Source: JAFECT01 sp964432415
GTDB lineage: Bacteria > Pseudomonadota > Alphaproteobacteria > Caulobacterales > Caulobacteraceae
NCBI GenBank assembly: GCA_964432415.1
Contig: CAYSNW010000016.1
Location: forward strand, 1 to 64,000
Reading direction: 5' to 3'
Length of the DNA: 64,000 nucleotides
Below the pieces are notes generated by a model. That model was not told the origin of the DNA. It searched no databases and worked only from the letters and a program-made list of their open reading frames with translations. Position 1 is the first letter of the stretch; each line of letters begins with the position of its first letter. The translations under genes were made by a program, and so were the position numbers. Below are positions 9,631-17,839 of this stretch, one piece after another.

Positions 9631-10323
9631 ATGTTCGATGCCGTCATCTTCGATTGCGACGGGGTGCTGGTGGATTCCGAGATCCTGCATCTCGAGGCCG
9701 AGATCGCGACCCTGCAGGAATTCGGCCTCGCCTACGACCTGGACGCCTACAAGGCCCGCTTCATGGGCATGCATCACGGGGCCTTCTTCCCGGCGCTCGA
9801 CGACGACGCCCGCGAACAGATGGGCGCGCCCCTCCCGGCGCGGTTCCGCGATGCCCTGTACGAGCGCTACGACGCCATGGAGCCGTCGATGGGCGCGATC
9901 GCCGGCGCCGCTGAGGCGGCTGCGCTGCTGACCTGCGCCCGCGCCGTGGCCAGTTCCAGTACGGAGCCCGCGCTCATGCGCAAGATGGCCGGCGCCGGCC
10001 TGCTTCCCCTGTTCGATCCCCACATCTATTCCGCCGACCGGGTCGCTCACGGGAAGCCGGCTCCGGACATCTTCCTCCATGCGGCGCAGCGGCTGGGCGT
10101 GGCGCCGCAGCGCTGCCTGGTCATCGAGGACAGCGTCAACGGCGTGCGCGCGGGCCTGGCCGCCGGGATGACGGTCTGGGGCTTCGCCGGCGGCGGTCAC
10201 ATGGACGAACGCGCCGGCGCCCGGCTGAGCGAGGCCGGAGCCGAGCGGCTGCTGGCGGATTGGGCTGAGGCGGCCCGGCTGTGGCGGGCTCCGTCCTGGG
10301 CAGGGCCTGGCGGGCGCGCCTGA
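9631..10323 (+). CDS. HAD-superfamily phosphatase/phosphomutase (beta-phosphoglucomutase-like)
   Basis: A 230-residue HAD hydrolase. Motif I FDCDGVLVDSE supplies the nucleophile Asp and acid/base Asp. Motif II is the SSST segment, motif III the Lys in HGKPAPDIFLHAA, and motif IV VIEDSVNGVRAG. The cap domain (about 15-80) places it in the beta-phosphoglucomutase/phosphoglycolate phosphatase-like group. The substrate is probably a small sugar or organic phosphate and cannot be refined from sequence. It stands alone, with about 110 nt of featureless DNA upstream. Confidence 0.87.
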   Translation: MFDAVIFDCDGVLVDSEILHLEAEIATLQEFGLAYDLDAYKARFMGMHHGAFFPALDDDAREQMGAPLPARFRDALYERYDAMEPSMGAIAGAAEAAALLTCARAVASSSTEPALMRKMAGAGLLPLFDPHIYSADRVAHGKPAPDIFLHAAQRLGVAPQRCLVIEDSVNGVRAGLAAGMTVWGFAGGGHMDERAGARLSEAGAERLLADWAEAARLWRAPSWAGPGGRA

Positions 10324-10387
10324 TTTCCCTCGTTGCACGCGCGGTGTTACCGTCGCCGCACCACGGGTCATCGGGGGGCTTCGGCCA

Positions 10388-10639
10388 ATGACGACGATCA
10401 CGAAACTGGCGGTGTCCGCCCTGGTGGGCGCCGCCCTGCTCGCGGCGACCGGCGCCGAGGCGAAGACGGTCAAACAGGCCTGCACCAAGAACCTGGCCAC
10501 CGGCAAGATCAGCTACGACGTGTCGAAGTTCTCATCCGACTACATCATCGGGCGCGTGAGCTTCCACGAGACCTCGCGCAAGGGCGGCACGGCCTACGGG
10601 ACCTGCACCATCCAGCTGAAGTTCCAGCCGCCGGACTGA
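10388..10639 (+). CDS. Small exported protein of unknown function
   Basis: An 83-residue protein with a Sec signal peptide (TKLAVSALVGAALLAATGAEA, cleavage about residue 25). The mature part of about 58 residues has two cysteines (in QACTKN and YGTCTI) that may form a disulfide. No family is recognised. It is convergent with the acetamidase/formamidase gene, whose stop is 5 nt away. Codon use and signal peptide support it being real. Confidence 0.65.
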   Translation: MTTITKLAVSALVGAALLAATGAEAKTVKQACTKNLATGKISYDVSKFSSDYIIGRVSFHETSRKGGTAYGTCTIQLKFQPPD

Positions 10640-10644
10640 GGCCC

Positions 10645-11583
10645 CTACTCGAACACCACCCGCGGGAAGTAGAACGATACCACCCAGTTGGGCTGGTCGA
10701 CGATCTCGCTGATGCGCAGGTCGCCGCAGACCGAGCACAGCATGTAGGCGTCCACCGGGTTCATGCCGTGACGCGCGGCCAGCAGGTCGACCATGCGCTC
10801 CACCGCCTCGCGCGCGCCGCTCATCAGGTCGGGGCCGATGCCGGTGGTGACCTCGTAGCCCCTGGCGTCGAGGTGGCGGGTCACCGGTCCGGGGGTGGTG
10901 AAGCGAGGCCCCGAGAGCCCGGCGCCCTTGACCAGGTCCAGGGTCAGGCTGACCGCCATGGGGCTCTCGATCGCGGTGCCGCAAATCTCGCCGTCGCCCT
11001 GGGCCGCGTGGGTGTCGCCGATGGAGAACAGGCCGCCGGAGACCTCCACCGGCAGGTACAGGACGGCGCCCGCCGCCAGGTCGCGGATGTCCAGGTTGCC
11101 GCCCACGCGGCGGGGCGGCACCACCGAATGCAGGCCGGGCTCGGCCAGGGCCAGGCCGATGGTCCCGGCGAAGGGCTTCAGCGGCACGCGGGCGATGGAC
11201 GAGAAGGCCGCCGGGGTCAGGGCGGCCCTTTCGTAGGACCACAGGTGCAGGGCCGGGTCGGGGAACTGGTCGGTGAGCAGGCCGAAGCCCGGGAACACCG
11301 CCGTCCAGCCGAAACCGGAAGGGGTGAAGTCGCCGATGGTGATCTTGACGGCGTCGCCGGATTCGGCGCCGTCGATGAACACGGGGCCGGTGACCGGATT
11401 GCAGCGGGCGAAGTCGAAGGCGTTCACGTCGGCGAGGGTGCTTGCGGGCGTAAGCTGGCCGCCCGAGGCGTCCATGCAGTCGAAGGCGATGGTCTCGCCG
11501 GGCGCCACGGTCAGGACCGGCGGGGTGGCGTTGTCCCAGCCGAAATGGTGGCAGTGGCCGTGGATGGTGTGGCTGGCGGACAT
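10645..11583 (-). CDS. Acetamidase/formamidase family protein
   Basis: A 312-residue FmdA/AmdA-type amidohydrolase, which hydrolyses formamide, acetamide or related small amides to ammonia. Family features include the N-terminal HxHxxxGWDNATPPVLTVAPGE, NPVTGPVFIDGAESGDAV, GDTHAAQGDGEICGTAIE (metal/catalytic region) and the C-terminal AYMLCSVCGDLRISEIVD. No signal peptide is present, so it should be cytosolic. No amide transporter or regulator is adjacent, so the physiological substrate is open. Confidence 0.88.
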   Translation of the reverse strand: MSASHTIHGHCHHFGWDNATPPVLTVAPGETIAFDCMDASGGQLTPASTLADVNAFDFARCNPVTGPVFIDGAESGDAVKITIGDFTPSGFGWTAVFPGFGLLTDQFPDPALHLWSYERAALTPAAFSSIARVPLKPFAGTIGLALAEPGLHSVVPPRRVGGNLDIRDLAAGAVLYLPVEVSGGLFSIGDTHAAQGDGEICGTAIESPMAVSLTLDLVKGAGLSGPRFTTPGPVTRHLDARGYEVTTGIGPDLMSGAREAVERMVDLLAARHGMNPVDAYMLCSVCGDLRISEIVDQPNWVVSFYFPRVVFE

Positions 11584-11656
11584 CGGCGCGCACTCCGGTG
11601 GAGAGATCTCAGCCTACCCAGCGGCTCCCGATCTGTCGCGGGCCGCGCCTCCAGAA

Positions 11657-11681
11657 ACCTTCTCCCCTTGTGGGAGAAGGT
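11657..11681. repeat. Palindromic hairpin ACCTTCTCCC / GGGAGAAGGT
   Basis: A perfect 10-bp stem with a 5-nt loop upstream of lysK. It is a common kind of alphaproteobacterial intergenic palindrome, similar in style to the doublet at 2619-2802. No U-tract follows, so it is more likely a dispersed repeat than a terminator. Confidence 0.5.
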
Positions 11682-11738
11682 CACCGTGGGAATTCGCACG
11701 CATTGACCCCACCGCCCCCGCCCCTTAAGCCCCGGCCC

Positions 11739-13415
11739 ATGTTTCAAGGTCTCTCCCACCTCGCCCGCGACGGCCGCGCCTGGCCGTTTGAACAGTCCCG
11801 CAACCTGCTGGCGCGGCTGCTCAAACAGCGGCTGGATTCGGACGCCGAGCGCGACCTGGCCTCAGCCCTGTTCACCCAGGGCAAGGGCGACGAGGCTGTG
11901 GCGACCTTCCCGGCGCTGGGGCGCCCGGTGGTGTTCGAGACCGGCTACGGTCCCTCGGGCCTGCCGCACATGGGCACCTTCGGCGAGGTGGCGCGCACCA
12001 CCATGGTGCGCAACGCGTTTCGCGCCCTGACAGACGACCACCTGCCTACGCGCCTGATCTGTTTCTCCGACGACATGGATGGCCTCAGGAAGGCGCCCGG
12101 CAACGTGCCCAACGCGGAGATGCTGACCGAGGATCTCGGCAAGCCCCTGACCGTCGTGCGCGATCCGTTCGGCACGCACTCGAGCTTCGGCGCCCACAAC
12201 AACGCCCGGCTGATGGCGTTCCTGGACAGCTTCGGGTTCGAGTACGAGTTCGTCTCGTCCACCGACTGCTACCGTTCGGGACGTTTCGACGAGACCCTGC
12301 TGAAGGCGCTCGAGCGTTTCGAGAAGATTCAGGACGTCATGCTGCCGACGCTGGGACCCGACCGGCGCGCCACCTATTCCTGCTTCCTGCCGATCAGCCC
12401 CACCACCGGGCGCGTGCTGCAGGTCCCGACCCTGGAGCGCCACGTCGATCGCGGGACCATCGTGTTCGAGGACGAGGACGGCTCGAGGGTCGAGACCCCC
12501 GTCACCGGCGGGCGGGTCAAGATGCAGTGGAAGCCCGACTGGGCCATGCGCTGGACCGCGCTCGGCGTCGACTACGAGATGGCCGGCAAGGACCTGATCG
12601 ACTCGGTCAAGGTGTCCTCGCGCATCTGCCGGGTTCTGGGCGGCGAGCCGCCGGAGGGCTTCAACTACGAACTGTTCCTGGACGAGCAGGGCGCCAAGAT
12701 CTCCAAGACCAAGGGCAACGGCCTGACCATGGAAGAGTGGCTGCGCTACGGCGCGCCCGAGAGCCTGGCCTACTACAATTTCCAGTCCCCCAAGTCGGCC
12801 AAGAAGCTCTATTTCGACGTCATTCCGCGGGCGACCGACGAGTACCTGCAACAGCTCGACGCCTACGCCGGCCAGGAGCCGTCGAAGCAGATCGAGAACC
12901 CGGCCTGGCACGTCCACTTCGGCCGCCCCCCAGCCAAGGGCTCGCCGGTTTCCTTCGGCCTGATGCTGAACCTGGTTTCGGTCGCCAACGCCTCGTCCAA
13001 GGACATCCTGTGGGGTTTCCTGTCGCGATATCTGCCCGGCGCGACGCCCGAGAGCGAGCCGCTGCTCGACCGGCTGGCGGACTATGCGATCAATTACTAC
13101 GAGGATTTTGTCCGCCCGAACAAACGCTTCCGCGCGCCGAGCGAGCAGGAGCGGGCGGCTATGGCCGAGCTGGCGGACAAGTTCCGGGCCCTGCCCAGGG
13201 ACTGCATCGACGGCGAACTGATCCAGAACGAGGTCTATGAGGTGGGCAAGACCCACGGCTTTGAACCGCTGAGGGCCTGGTTCCAGGCGCTGTACGAGGT
13301 GCTGCTGGGCCAGAGCCAGGGGCCGCGCTTCGGCTCGTTCACGGCGGTGTTCGGGATCGAGCGGACCATCGCGCTGATCGACCAGGCGCTGGCGGGGGAG
13401 CTGGTCGAGGCCTAG
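11739..13415 (+). CDS. lysK: Lysyl-tRNA synthetase, class I
   Basis: A 558-residue class I LysRS, which charges tRNA-Lys with lysine in the cytosol. The HIGH-type motif is PHMGTF near residue 77 and the KMSKS-type motif is KISKTKG near 322. Further class I LysRS features include FSDDMDGLRK and VKMQWKPDWAMRW. Class I LysRS is typical of many alphaproteobacteria and archaea and replaces the unrelated class II enzyme. The ATG at 11739 was chosen; an upstream in-frame start would translate the repeat hairpin. Its 3' end overlaps the convergent membrane-protein gene by 4 nt. Confidence 0.95.
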   Translation: MFQGLSHLARDGRAWPFEQSRNLLARLLKQRLDSDAERDLASALFTQGKGDEAVATFPALGRPVVFETGYGPSGLPHMGTFGEVARTTMVRNAFRALTDDHLPTRLICFSDDMDGLRKAPGNVPNAEMLTEDLGKPLTVVRDPFGTHSSFGAHNNARLMAFLDSFGFEYEFVSSTDCYRSGRFDETLLKALERFEKIQDVMLPTLGPDRRATYSCFLPISPTTGRVLQVPTLERHVDRGTIVFEDEDGSRVETPVTGGRVKMQWKPDWAMRWTALGVDYEMAGKDLIDSVKVSSRICRVLGGEPPEGFNYELFLDEQGAKISKTKGNGLTMEEWLRYGAPESLAYYNFQSPKSAKKLYFDVIPRATDEYLQQLDAYAGQEPSKQIENPAWHVHFGRPPAKGSPVSFGLMLNLVSVANASSKDILWGFLSRYLPGATPESEPLLDRLADYAINYYEDFVRPNKRFRAPSEQERAAMAELADKFRALPRDCIDGELIQNEVYEVGKTHGFEPLRAWFQALYEVLLGQSQGPRFGSFTAVFGIERTIALIDQALAGELVEA

Positions 13416-13867
13416 ATCTTGAAGTTGGGGCCCAGGCCCGCGATCGGTTTCAGCGCCTCGCGCTCGCGCCAGGCCAGCCAGGTGCCGATTGCGAGCGACA
13501 GGATCACGCCCTTCGAGGCGATCCAGGTCGCGGCGAAATAGGCCCAGGCCCCGATCTTCAGGTCCATGGCGAAGGCGATGTGGGTGGTGGCCTGGATCGC
13601 CTGGAAGGCCGTGGCCCAGATCGGCCAGCTGTGGGTCGATTTCCAGCCCAGGAACCCCAGGACCAGCACCGCGACCACATCGACGGCGAACACGGTGAAT
13701 ACCGGGTGGGTCAGGCCGAGCCGCGTCCAGACCGAGAGCGACACGAGCCAGGCGATGAGCAGGAAGGCTCCGGCCAGACGCTCCGTCTGGTCGCCCTTCC
13801 ACAGAGCGAACAGGCAGACCGCGACCCAAAGTCCCGCGCTGAGCTGACCAAGCAGCGTGTGTGGCAA
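13412..13867 (-). CDS. Hypothetical four-helix membrane protein (TTG start)
   Basis: A 151-residue hydrophobic protein with about four predicted membrane segments (around 8-22, 30-46, 55-75, 108-128) and a short charged tail. No family was recognised. No ATG or GTG is available near the N-terminus, and the only start that keeps the first helix is a TTG at 13865-13867. It is preceded by a GGGGG sequence that is itself part of the terminator stem at 13866-13897, so expression may depend on read-through or on opening that hairpin. It is convergent with lysK, overlapping 4 nt. Confidence 0.7.
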   Translation of the reverse strand: MPHTLLGQLSAGLWVAVCLFALWKGDQTERLAGAFLLIAWLVSLSVWTRLGLTHPVFTVFAVDVVAVLVLGFLGWKSTHSWPIWATAFQAIQATTHIAFAMDLKIGAWAYFAATWIASKGVILSLAIGTWLAWREREALKPIAGLGPNFKI

Positions 13868-13897
13868 AAAATCGCCCCCAGTTTACACCGGGGGCGA
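13866..13897 (-). terminator. Intrinsic terminator after the small gene at 13947-14291
   Basis: Read on the minus strand, an 8-bp stem (TCGCCCCC / GGGGGCGA) with a 10-nt loop is followed at once by six T. It lies 50 nt beyond the stop of the small cytosolic gene. The same stem carries the only plausible ribosome site for the TTG-started membrane protein downstream. Confidence 0.75.
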
Positions 13898-13946
13898 CTT
13901 TGTCTGAGTCGCTTGCCCTAGGACAAGTGACGAATAATTCAGTTGT

Positions 13947-14291
13947 TTAGCCGGCGACCCGCAACCGGGCGGCGGTGTCGAGCTGAGCGCTCTGCGGGGG
14001 CTTGTCGCCCGCATCGCCCACAGCGGTCTGCGGGATGTTCATCGACTTGCGCACGTCTTCCAGAGCGGCGTGAGCGGCCATGACCGCCCGGCGCGATTCC
14101 GAGAGGGCGCCGATCGCTTCCGCCACGCGGGCCTGGGCGACTTCGCCGACCGGTCCAGCGTAGTTCAGTTCCCGGCGGGCGACGATCATCGCTTCCAGGA
14201 GCTGCGAGGCCTGGACCATCGCATCGTCGACGGCGCGTTCTGTGCCGATCAGTTTCGAAGCGACGTTCTTGGCGACTTCGTTCTTGCTCAT
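13947..14291 (-). CDS. Small helical protein of unknown function
   Basis: A 114-residue, mainly alpha-helical, Ala/Glu/Arg-rich protein (MSKNEVAKNVASKLIGTERAV...). It has no signal peptide or membrane segment and a flexible polar tail. It is probably a cytosolic coiled-coil-like protein; no family is recognised. The ATG at 14289-14291 is preceded by a GGGGCAG ribosome-like site; a start 15 nt upstream (MGQKT) is possible. A terminator follows, so the gene is likely its own transcription unit. A CtrA-like box lies about 80 nt upstream. Confidence 0.65.
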   Translation of the reverse strand: MSKNEVAKNVASKLIGTERAVDDAMVQASQLLEAMIVARRELNYAGPVGEVAQARVAEAIGALSESRRAVMAAHAALEDVRKSMNIPQTAVGDAGDKPPQSAQLDTAARLRVAG

Positions 14292-14715
14292 AGTTTTCTG
14301 CCCCATCACTGCAGCGTTCACGATGCTTGTAGCATAAACCATTTGTTAACGGTACTGACCCACGAATTTTTAATGTTCGTTAACGGGAACAGGTTTCGAC
14401 GCCAGTCGGGGTTGTAGTTCGAGACTAGGTTCACAACCTCGCAATCCGCCACAATTCTCTTGGTAAGTGAAAAGCTTAGCTTGGATTTCGCGCGGCGCGC
14501 CACGCGGGACTCGAAGCGCAGTCCCGGTTGTGGCGGCGGGACGTTATGACGCAACTACAAGACACATGGGGTGGCGCCTGAACGGCTTCCGCGAACCGGA
14601 TTTTCGGCCGCGGGCGGACCTTTTCGACGCTTTCCGCGAGCTTTGACGCGAGGCGTCTGCCCCGGCGGCGCGCCCCGCGTTATGCATCGATGATGAACCC
14701 GAAGGCCCCCCGCCG
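14292..14715. other. 424-nt intergenic region between divergent genes
   Basis: This stretch is relatively AT-rich at 14320-14470 and holds no convincing gene. It contains the CtrA-like word described at 14369-14384 and several TTAA-containing words, so it probably carries the promoter of the leftward small gene and perhaps that of the exonuclease gene. Confidence 0.5.
14369..14384. promoter_or_regulatory. Possible CtrA-binding box
   Basis: TTTA-N7-TTAAC differs by one base from the Caulobacter CtrA consensus TTAA-N7-TTAAC. It lies about 80 nt upstream of the leftward small gene. It is a single weak match, listed only because the host appears to be a Caulobacterales member. Confidence 0.25.
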
Positions 14716-15726
14716 GTGATCCGGCCCGAGAAGATCCTCTGCCCGCGTCCGGCGGGCCTCTACTGCGCGCCTGGCGACTTCTACATCGACCCGGTGCGCC
14801 CGGTGGACCGGGCGGTGATCACCCACGGCCACGCCGACCACGCCCGCGCGGGTCACGGCACGGTGCTCGCCACCCGCGCGACCCTGGCCATCATGGCCGA
14901 GCGCTACGGCGCGGATTTCGCCGGTCGGATCGAGGCGGCGGACTATGGCGCCCCCGTACGCCGCGACGGGGCGGAGGTGACCCTGGTCCCGGCCGGCCAC
15001 GTGCTGGGCTCCGCCCAGGTGGTCGTGCGCGCCTGCGGTCTGACCATGGTGGTCTCCGGCGATTACAAGCGCCGGCGCGACCCGACCTGCGCGCCCTTCG
15101 AGCCGGTCGCCTGCGACGTCTTCATCACCGAGGCGACTTTCGGCCTGCCGGTGTTCCGCCACCCTCCCGACCATGAGGAAGTCGCGCGCCTGCTGCGCTC
15201 GGCCGCCCAGTTCCCGGAACGCACTCACCTGGTCGGCGCCTATGCGCTCGGCAAGGCGCAGCGGCTGATCTGCCTGCTGCGCGAGGGCGGCTGGGACCGC
15301 ACCCTCTACGTCCATGGCGCCATGGAGCGGCTGAACGCGCTCTATCAGCGCTTCGGGGTCGAGCTCGGTCCCCTGGCCCCGGCCACGGTCGAGGGCAAGG
15401 ACAGCCTGCCCGGCGAGATCGTCATCGCCCCGCCCTCGGCCATCGAGGACCGCTGGTCGCGGCGCTTCGCCGACCCGGTCACCGCCTTCGCCTCCGGCTG
15501 GATGGGGGTGCGCGCCCGCGCGCGCCAGCGCGGGGTCGAGCTGCCGCTGGTTATCTCCGACCACGCCGACTGGGACGAGCTGACCCAGACCATCGCCGAG
15601 ATCCGCCCGGGGGAGCTGTGGATCACCCACGGCCGCGAGGAGGCGCTGGCCCACTGGGCCGGGACGATCGGCGTCCAGGCGCGGGCGCTCGCCCTGGTCG
15701 GCTATGAGGACGAGGACAACGACTGA
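14716..15726 (+). CDS. Ligase-associated DNA exonuclease-like metallo-beta-lactamase protein
   Basis: A 336-residue member of the MBL/beta-CASP-like group that includes 'ligase-associated' DNA exonucleases. The metal motif THGHADHARAGHG (HxHxDH) is near residue 37. VPAGHVLGSAQ and VVSGDYKRR, typical of the mRNA 3'-end-processing/SNM1-like branch, follow; SDHADWDEL and ITHGREE close the fold. It probably degrades DNA or RNA ends in a repair context. It starts with GTG at 14716; the upstream ATGs are out of frame. The usual partners (ATP-dependent DNA ligase and DEXH helicase) are not next to it. Confidence 0.85.
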   Translation: MIRPEKILCPRPAGLYCAPGDFYIDPVRPVDRAVITHGHADHARAGHGTVLATRATLAIMAERYGADFAGRIEAADYGAPVRRDGAEVTLVPAGHVLGSAQVVVRACGLTMVVSGDYKRRRDPTCAPFEPVACDVFITEATFGLPVFRHPPDHEEVARLLRSAAQFPERTHLVGAYALGKAQRLICLLREGGWDRTLYVHGAMERLNALYQRFGVELGPLAPATVEGKDSLPGEIVIAPPSAIEDRWSRRFADPVTAFASGWMGVRARARQRGVELPLVISDHADWDELTQTIAEIRPGELWITHGREEALAHWAGTIGVQARALALVGYEDEDND

Positions 15727-15768
15727 CCTGCGCTCAGGCCTCTGCTAAGGTGAGGGCAGGGGGATTGC

Positions 15769-16509
15769 ATGCGCCGGCACATCGGGCTCCAGGCCGACAA
15801 GGTCATCGAGACGATCGGACTGCTGCGCGCGCGCATCTCCGAGCGCTTTCCCGACTCGGGCCTGGCCCGTACCGCCGAGGGGCTGGTGGAGACCGCCCGC
15901 ACCATTGAGGTGCGCGCCCGCCGCGTGGCCCGGCCCTACCTGTTCCTGCGGCTGGTGGTCTTCCTGGTCATCGCCGCCGCGGTGGGCGTCCAGGCCTGGG
16001 TGCTGTTCCAGGTGCCGTGGGCCAAGCTGCAGTTCAACGCCGACCCCACCAACCTGACCCAGGCCCTCGGCGCCGCGGTCAACCTGCTGATCCTGGCCGG
16101 GGCCGCGACCCTGTTCCTGGTGCGGCTGGAGGAGCGCATCAAGCGCGGGCGGGCGCTGAAGGACCTGCACGAACTGCGCTCGCTCGCCCACGTGGTCGAC
16201 ATGCACCAGCTGACCAAGGACCCGACCGTGATCCTGTCGAAGGGCCCGCGCACGGTCACCTCGCCGACGCGCGAGATGACCCAGTTCCAGCTGACCCGCT
16301 ATCTGGAGTACTGCGCCGAGATGCTGGCCCTGCTGGGCAAGCTGGCCGCCCTCTATTCCGAATACAGCCGCGACACCCAGGTGATCGAGGCGGTCAACGA
16401 CATCGAGACCCTCTGCGCGGACCTGGGCCGCAAGATCTGGCAGAAGATCACCATTCTGAGCGCGCTGGACGAGGCCCAGGCGGCGCCGACGGCGGCGAAC
16501 AGTCCGTGA
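15769..16509 (+). CDS. Hypothetical membrane protein with two transmembrane helices
   Basis: A 246-residue protein with an amphipathic N-terminal region (1-55), two hydrophobic segments (about 58-80 and 102-120) and a soluble, helical C-terminal half (about 125-240) rich in charged residues. The topology suggests both ends are cytosolic. No family is recognised; the tail could be an interaction or signalling domain. It follows the exonuclease gene by 42 nt and may share its transcript, although a -10-like GCTAAGGT word lies in the gap. Confidence 0.7.
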   Translation: MRRHIGLQADKVIETIGLLRARISERFPDSGLARTAEGLVETARTIEVRARRVARPYLFLRLVVFLVIAAAVGVQAWVLFQVPWAKLQFNADPTNLTQALGAAVNLLILAGAATLFLVRLEERIKRGRALKDLHELRSLAHVVDMHQLTKDPTVILSKGPRTVTSPTREMTQFQLTRYLEYCAEMLALLGKLAALYSEYSRDTQVIEAVNDIETLCADLGRKIWQKITILSALDEAQAAPTAANSP

Positions 16510-16568
16510 TTTGAGATGCCGGCGCCGCACCCCGACCGACGGGGTCCGCGCTGGGAGCCCGGACGCGC

Positions 16569-17588
16569 CTAGCGCCAGCGATGCTGGCGGATCCAGTTCA
16601 CCAGTACGCGCTTCGTCCCGGATTCCACCGGCAAGCCCGCGTGGCGCGTACGCATGTCGATCACGCGATCGAGGATGGTGTCCTTGAACATCAGAACGCC
16701 GCCCTTGCTGCCCTTCACCTTGAAGCCGAGCTCCGGGAACGAGGTCTCGCCTCCGATATAGTCATCATTGAGATAGGCGATAATCGAGACAATGCGCTGG
16801 CCGCCCTGGACCACGGCGCTGCCGGATTCGAGATACTTCACCGTGAAATAATCGTGGTGATAGCCGAACTTTTGCGACGGAGCATAGTCAACAATCTGCG
16901 CGGACTCCAGTCGTTCAAACTCATAACCAAGTTGAGCCACGATTTTTCGCATTATCACCTGAACGGCGATGTCGTGGTTTGAGATGCTCAACATATATAC
17001 GTTGGCGTCTCTATGGTTCACGTCGAGCTTGTTTCCAACTTCATCATTGTAGACAAAAGCTGGGCCTTTTTTATCCTGACCAATGCTGGCGATGTAATCG
17101 CACAGGGCGTCAGGGATGAGCTTGGGAAGATAGACGACCTGCGGGTCGCCGCAGAGCAGAATCCGGGTGTTTCCGATGTCCCGCTGAAGCGCGCGTTCCA
17201 GCAAGGCGTCGTCGATCGCCAACTGTTCCGCCGGGTCGTCCGAGCAGTGAAACCGGTCGGAAATCAAGGGTTCGGCGTCCAGCTCCGCCACGACGGCATG
17301 AGCGTCGCGCACCGATTCCAGGGCGCCGGCGATCGAGCGCGCGCGCCGCCGTCCGTTCTGTTTCGGCAGAAGAAGCCGGCAGGCCTCAAGGGCGTTGACG
17401 GCGCCCTCGTTGCCATTCGCGGCCAGCCGCCCCAGTCCCTCGACGGCGCCGCAAAAGTCTTCATCGACGCCGTAACCGCTTGCGAGGCAATACAGCCGTT
17501 GAAGTTGAGCCGCCTCCGATCCGGATTCAGCCTTTGCAACAATAGTCGCGAAATCCTTGATCGCGCGCTCTTTGATCGTTTCGGTCAT
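16569..17588 (-). CDS. Prolyl-4-hydroxylase-like 2-oxoglutarate/Fe(II) oxygenase
   Basis: A 339-residue protein. The N-terminal third is helical and looks like Sel1/TPR-type repeats. The C-terminal 200 residues are a P4Hc-type double-stranded beta-helix: the HxD iron ligands are in FGYHHDYF, the distal His in RHAGLPVESGTK, and the Lys of that motif should hold 2-oxoglutarate. GGETSFPELG and VLVNWIRQ are also typical of the prolyl hydroxylase branch. The ATG at 17586-17588 is taken as start. The gene has clearly lower G+C than its flanks and borders the precursor-peptide cluster, divergent from a second oxygenase. Hydroxylation of the proline-rich peptides is an attractive but unproven role. 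Confidence 0.85.
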   Translation of the reverse strand: MTETIKERAIKDFATIVAKAESGSEAAQLQRLYCLASGYGVDEDFCGAVEGLGRLAANGNEGAVNALEACRLLLPKQNGRRRARSIAGALESVRDAHAVVAELDAEPLISDRFHCSDDPAEQLAIDDALLERALQRDIGNTRILLCGDPQVVYLPKLIPDALCDYIASIGQDKKGPAFVYNDEVGNKLDVNHRDANVYMLSISNHDIAVQVIMRKIVAQLGYEFERLESAQIVDYAPSQKFGYHHDYFTVKYLESGSAVVQGGQRIVSIIAYLNDDYIGGETSFPELGFKVKGSKGGVLMFKDTILDRVIDMRTRHAGLPVESGTKRVLVNWIRQHRWR

Positions 17589-17839
17589 TTGCCCCCGTCG
17601 CGCACCCGAATTCGCGCATGCCGACCACCACATCTCCCTAGTTGCAAGTTGGGCTGTCAAGCCCTTATCGGATAGTTGGATCCGGGGCGCTCCGCGGCCT
17701 CCGCACGGCCGGGAAGCCGGCGATCCGTCGGCGGCGAACCGGCGCCTGGACCGTTGCCCGGAGGGCTCCTCTCGGCGGCGAATTCGTTGATCGCCCCGCT
17801 CGGTCCGTCTACCTTGCCGCGAGTAGGGGGCGGACAACA

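Noticed and set aside
11862..13829. A 655-codon leftward frame across lysK
   Set aside because: lysK is certain on the plus strand, and the antisense product has no recognisable feature.
14318..14554. A 78-codon leftward frame in the intergenic region before the exonuclease gene
   Set aside because: No ribosome site, unusual composition and overlap with the start region of the small helical gene; no support as a gene.
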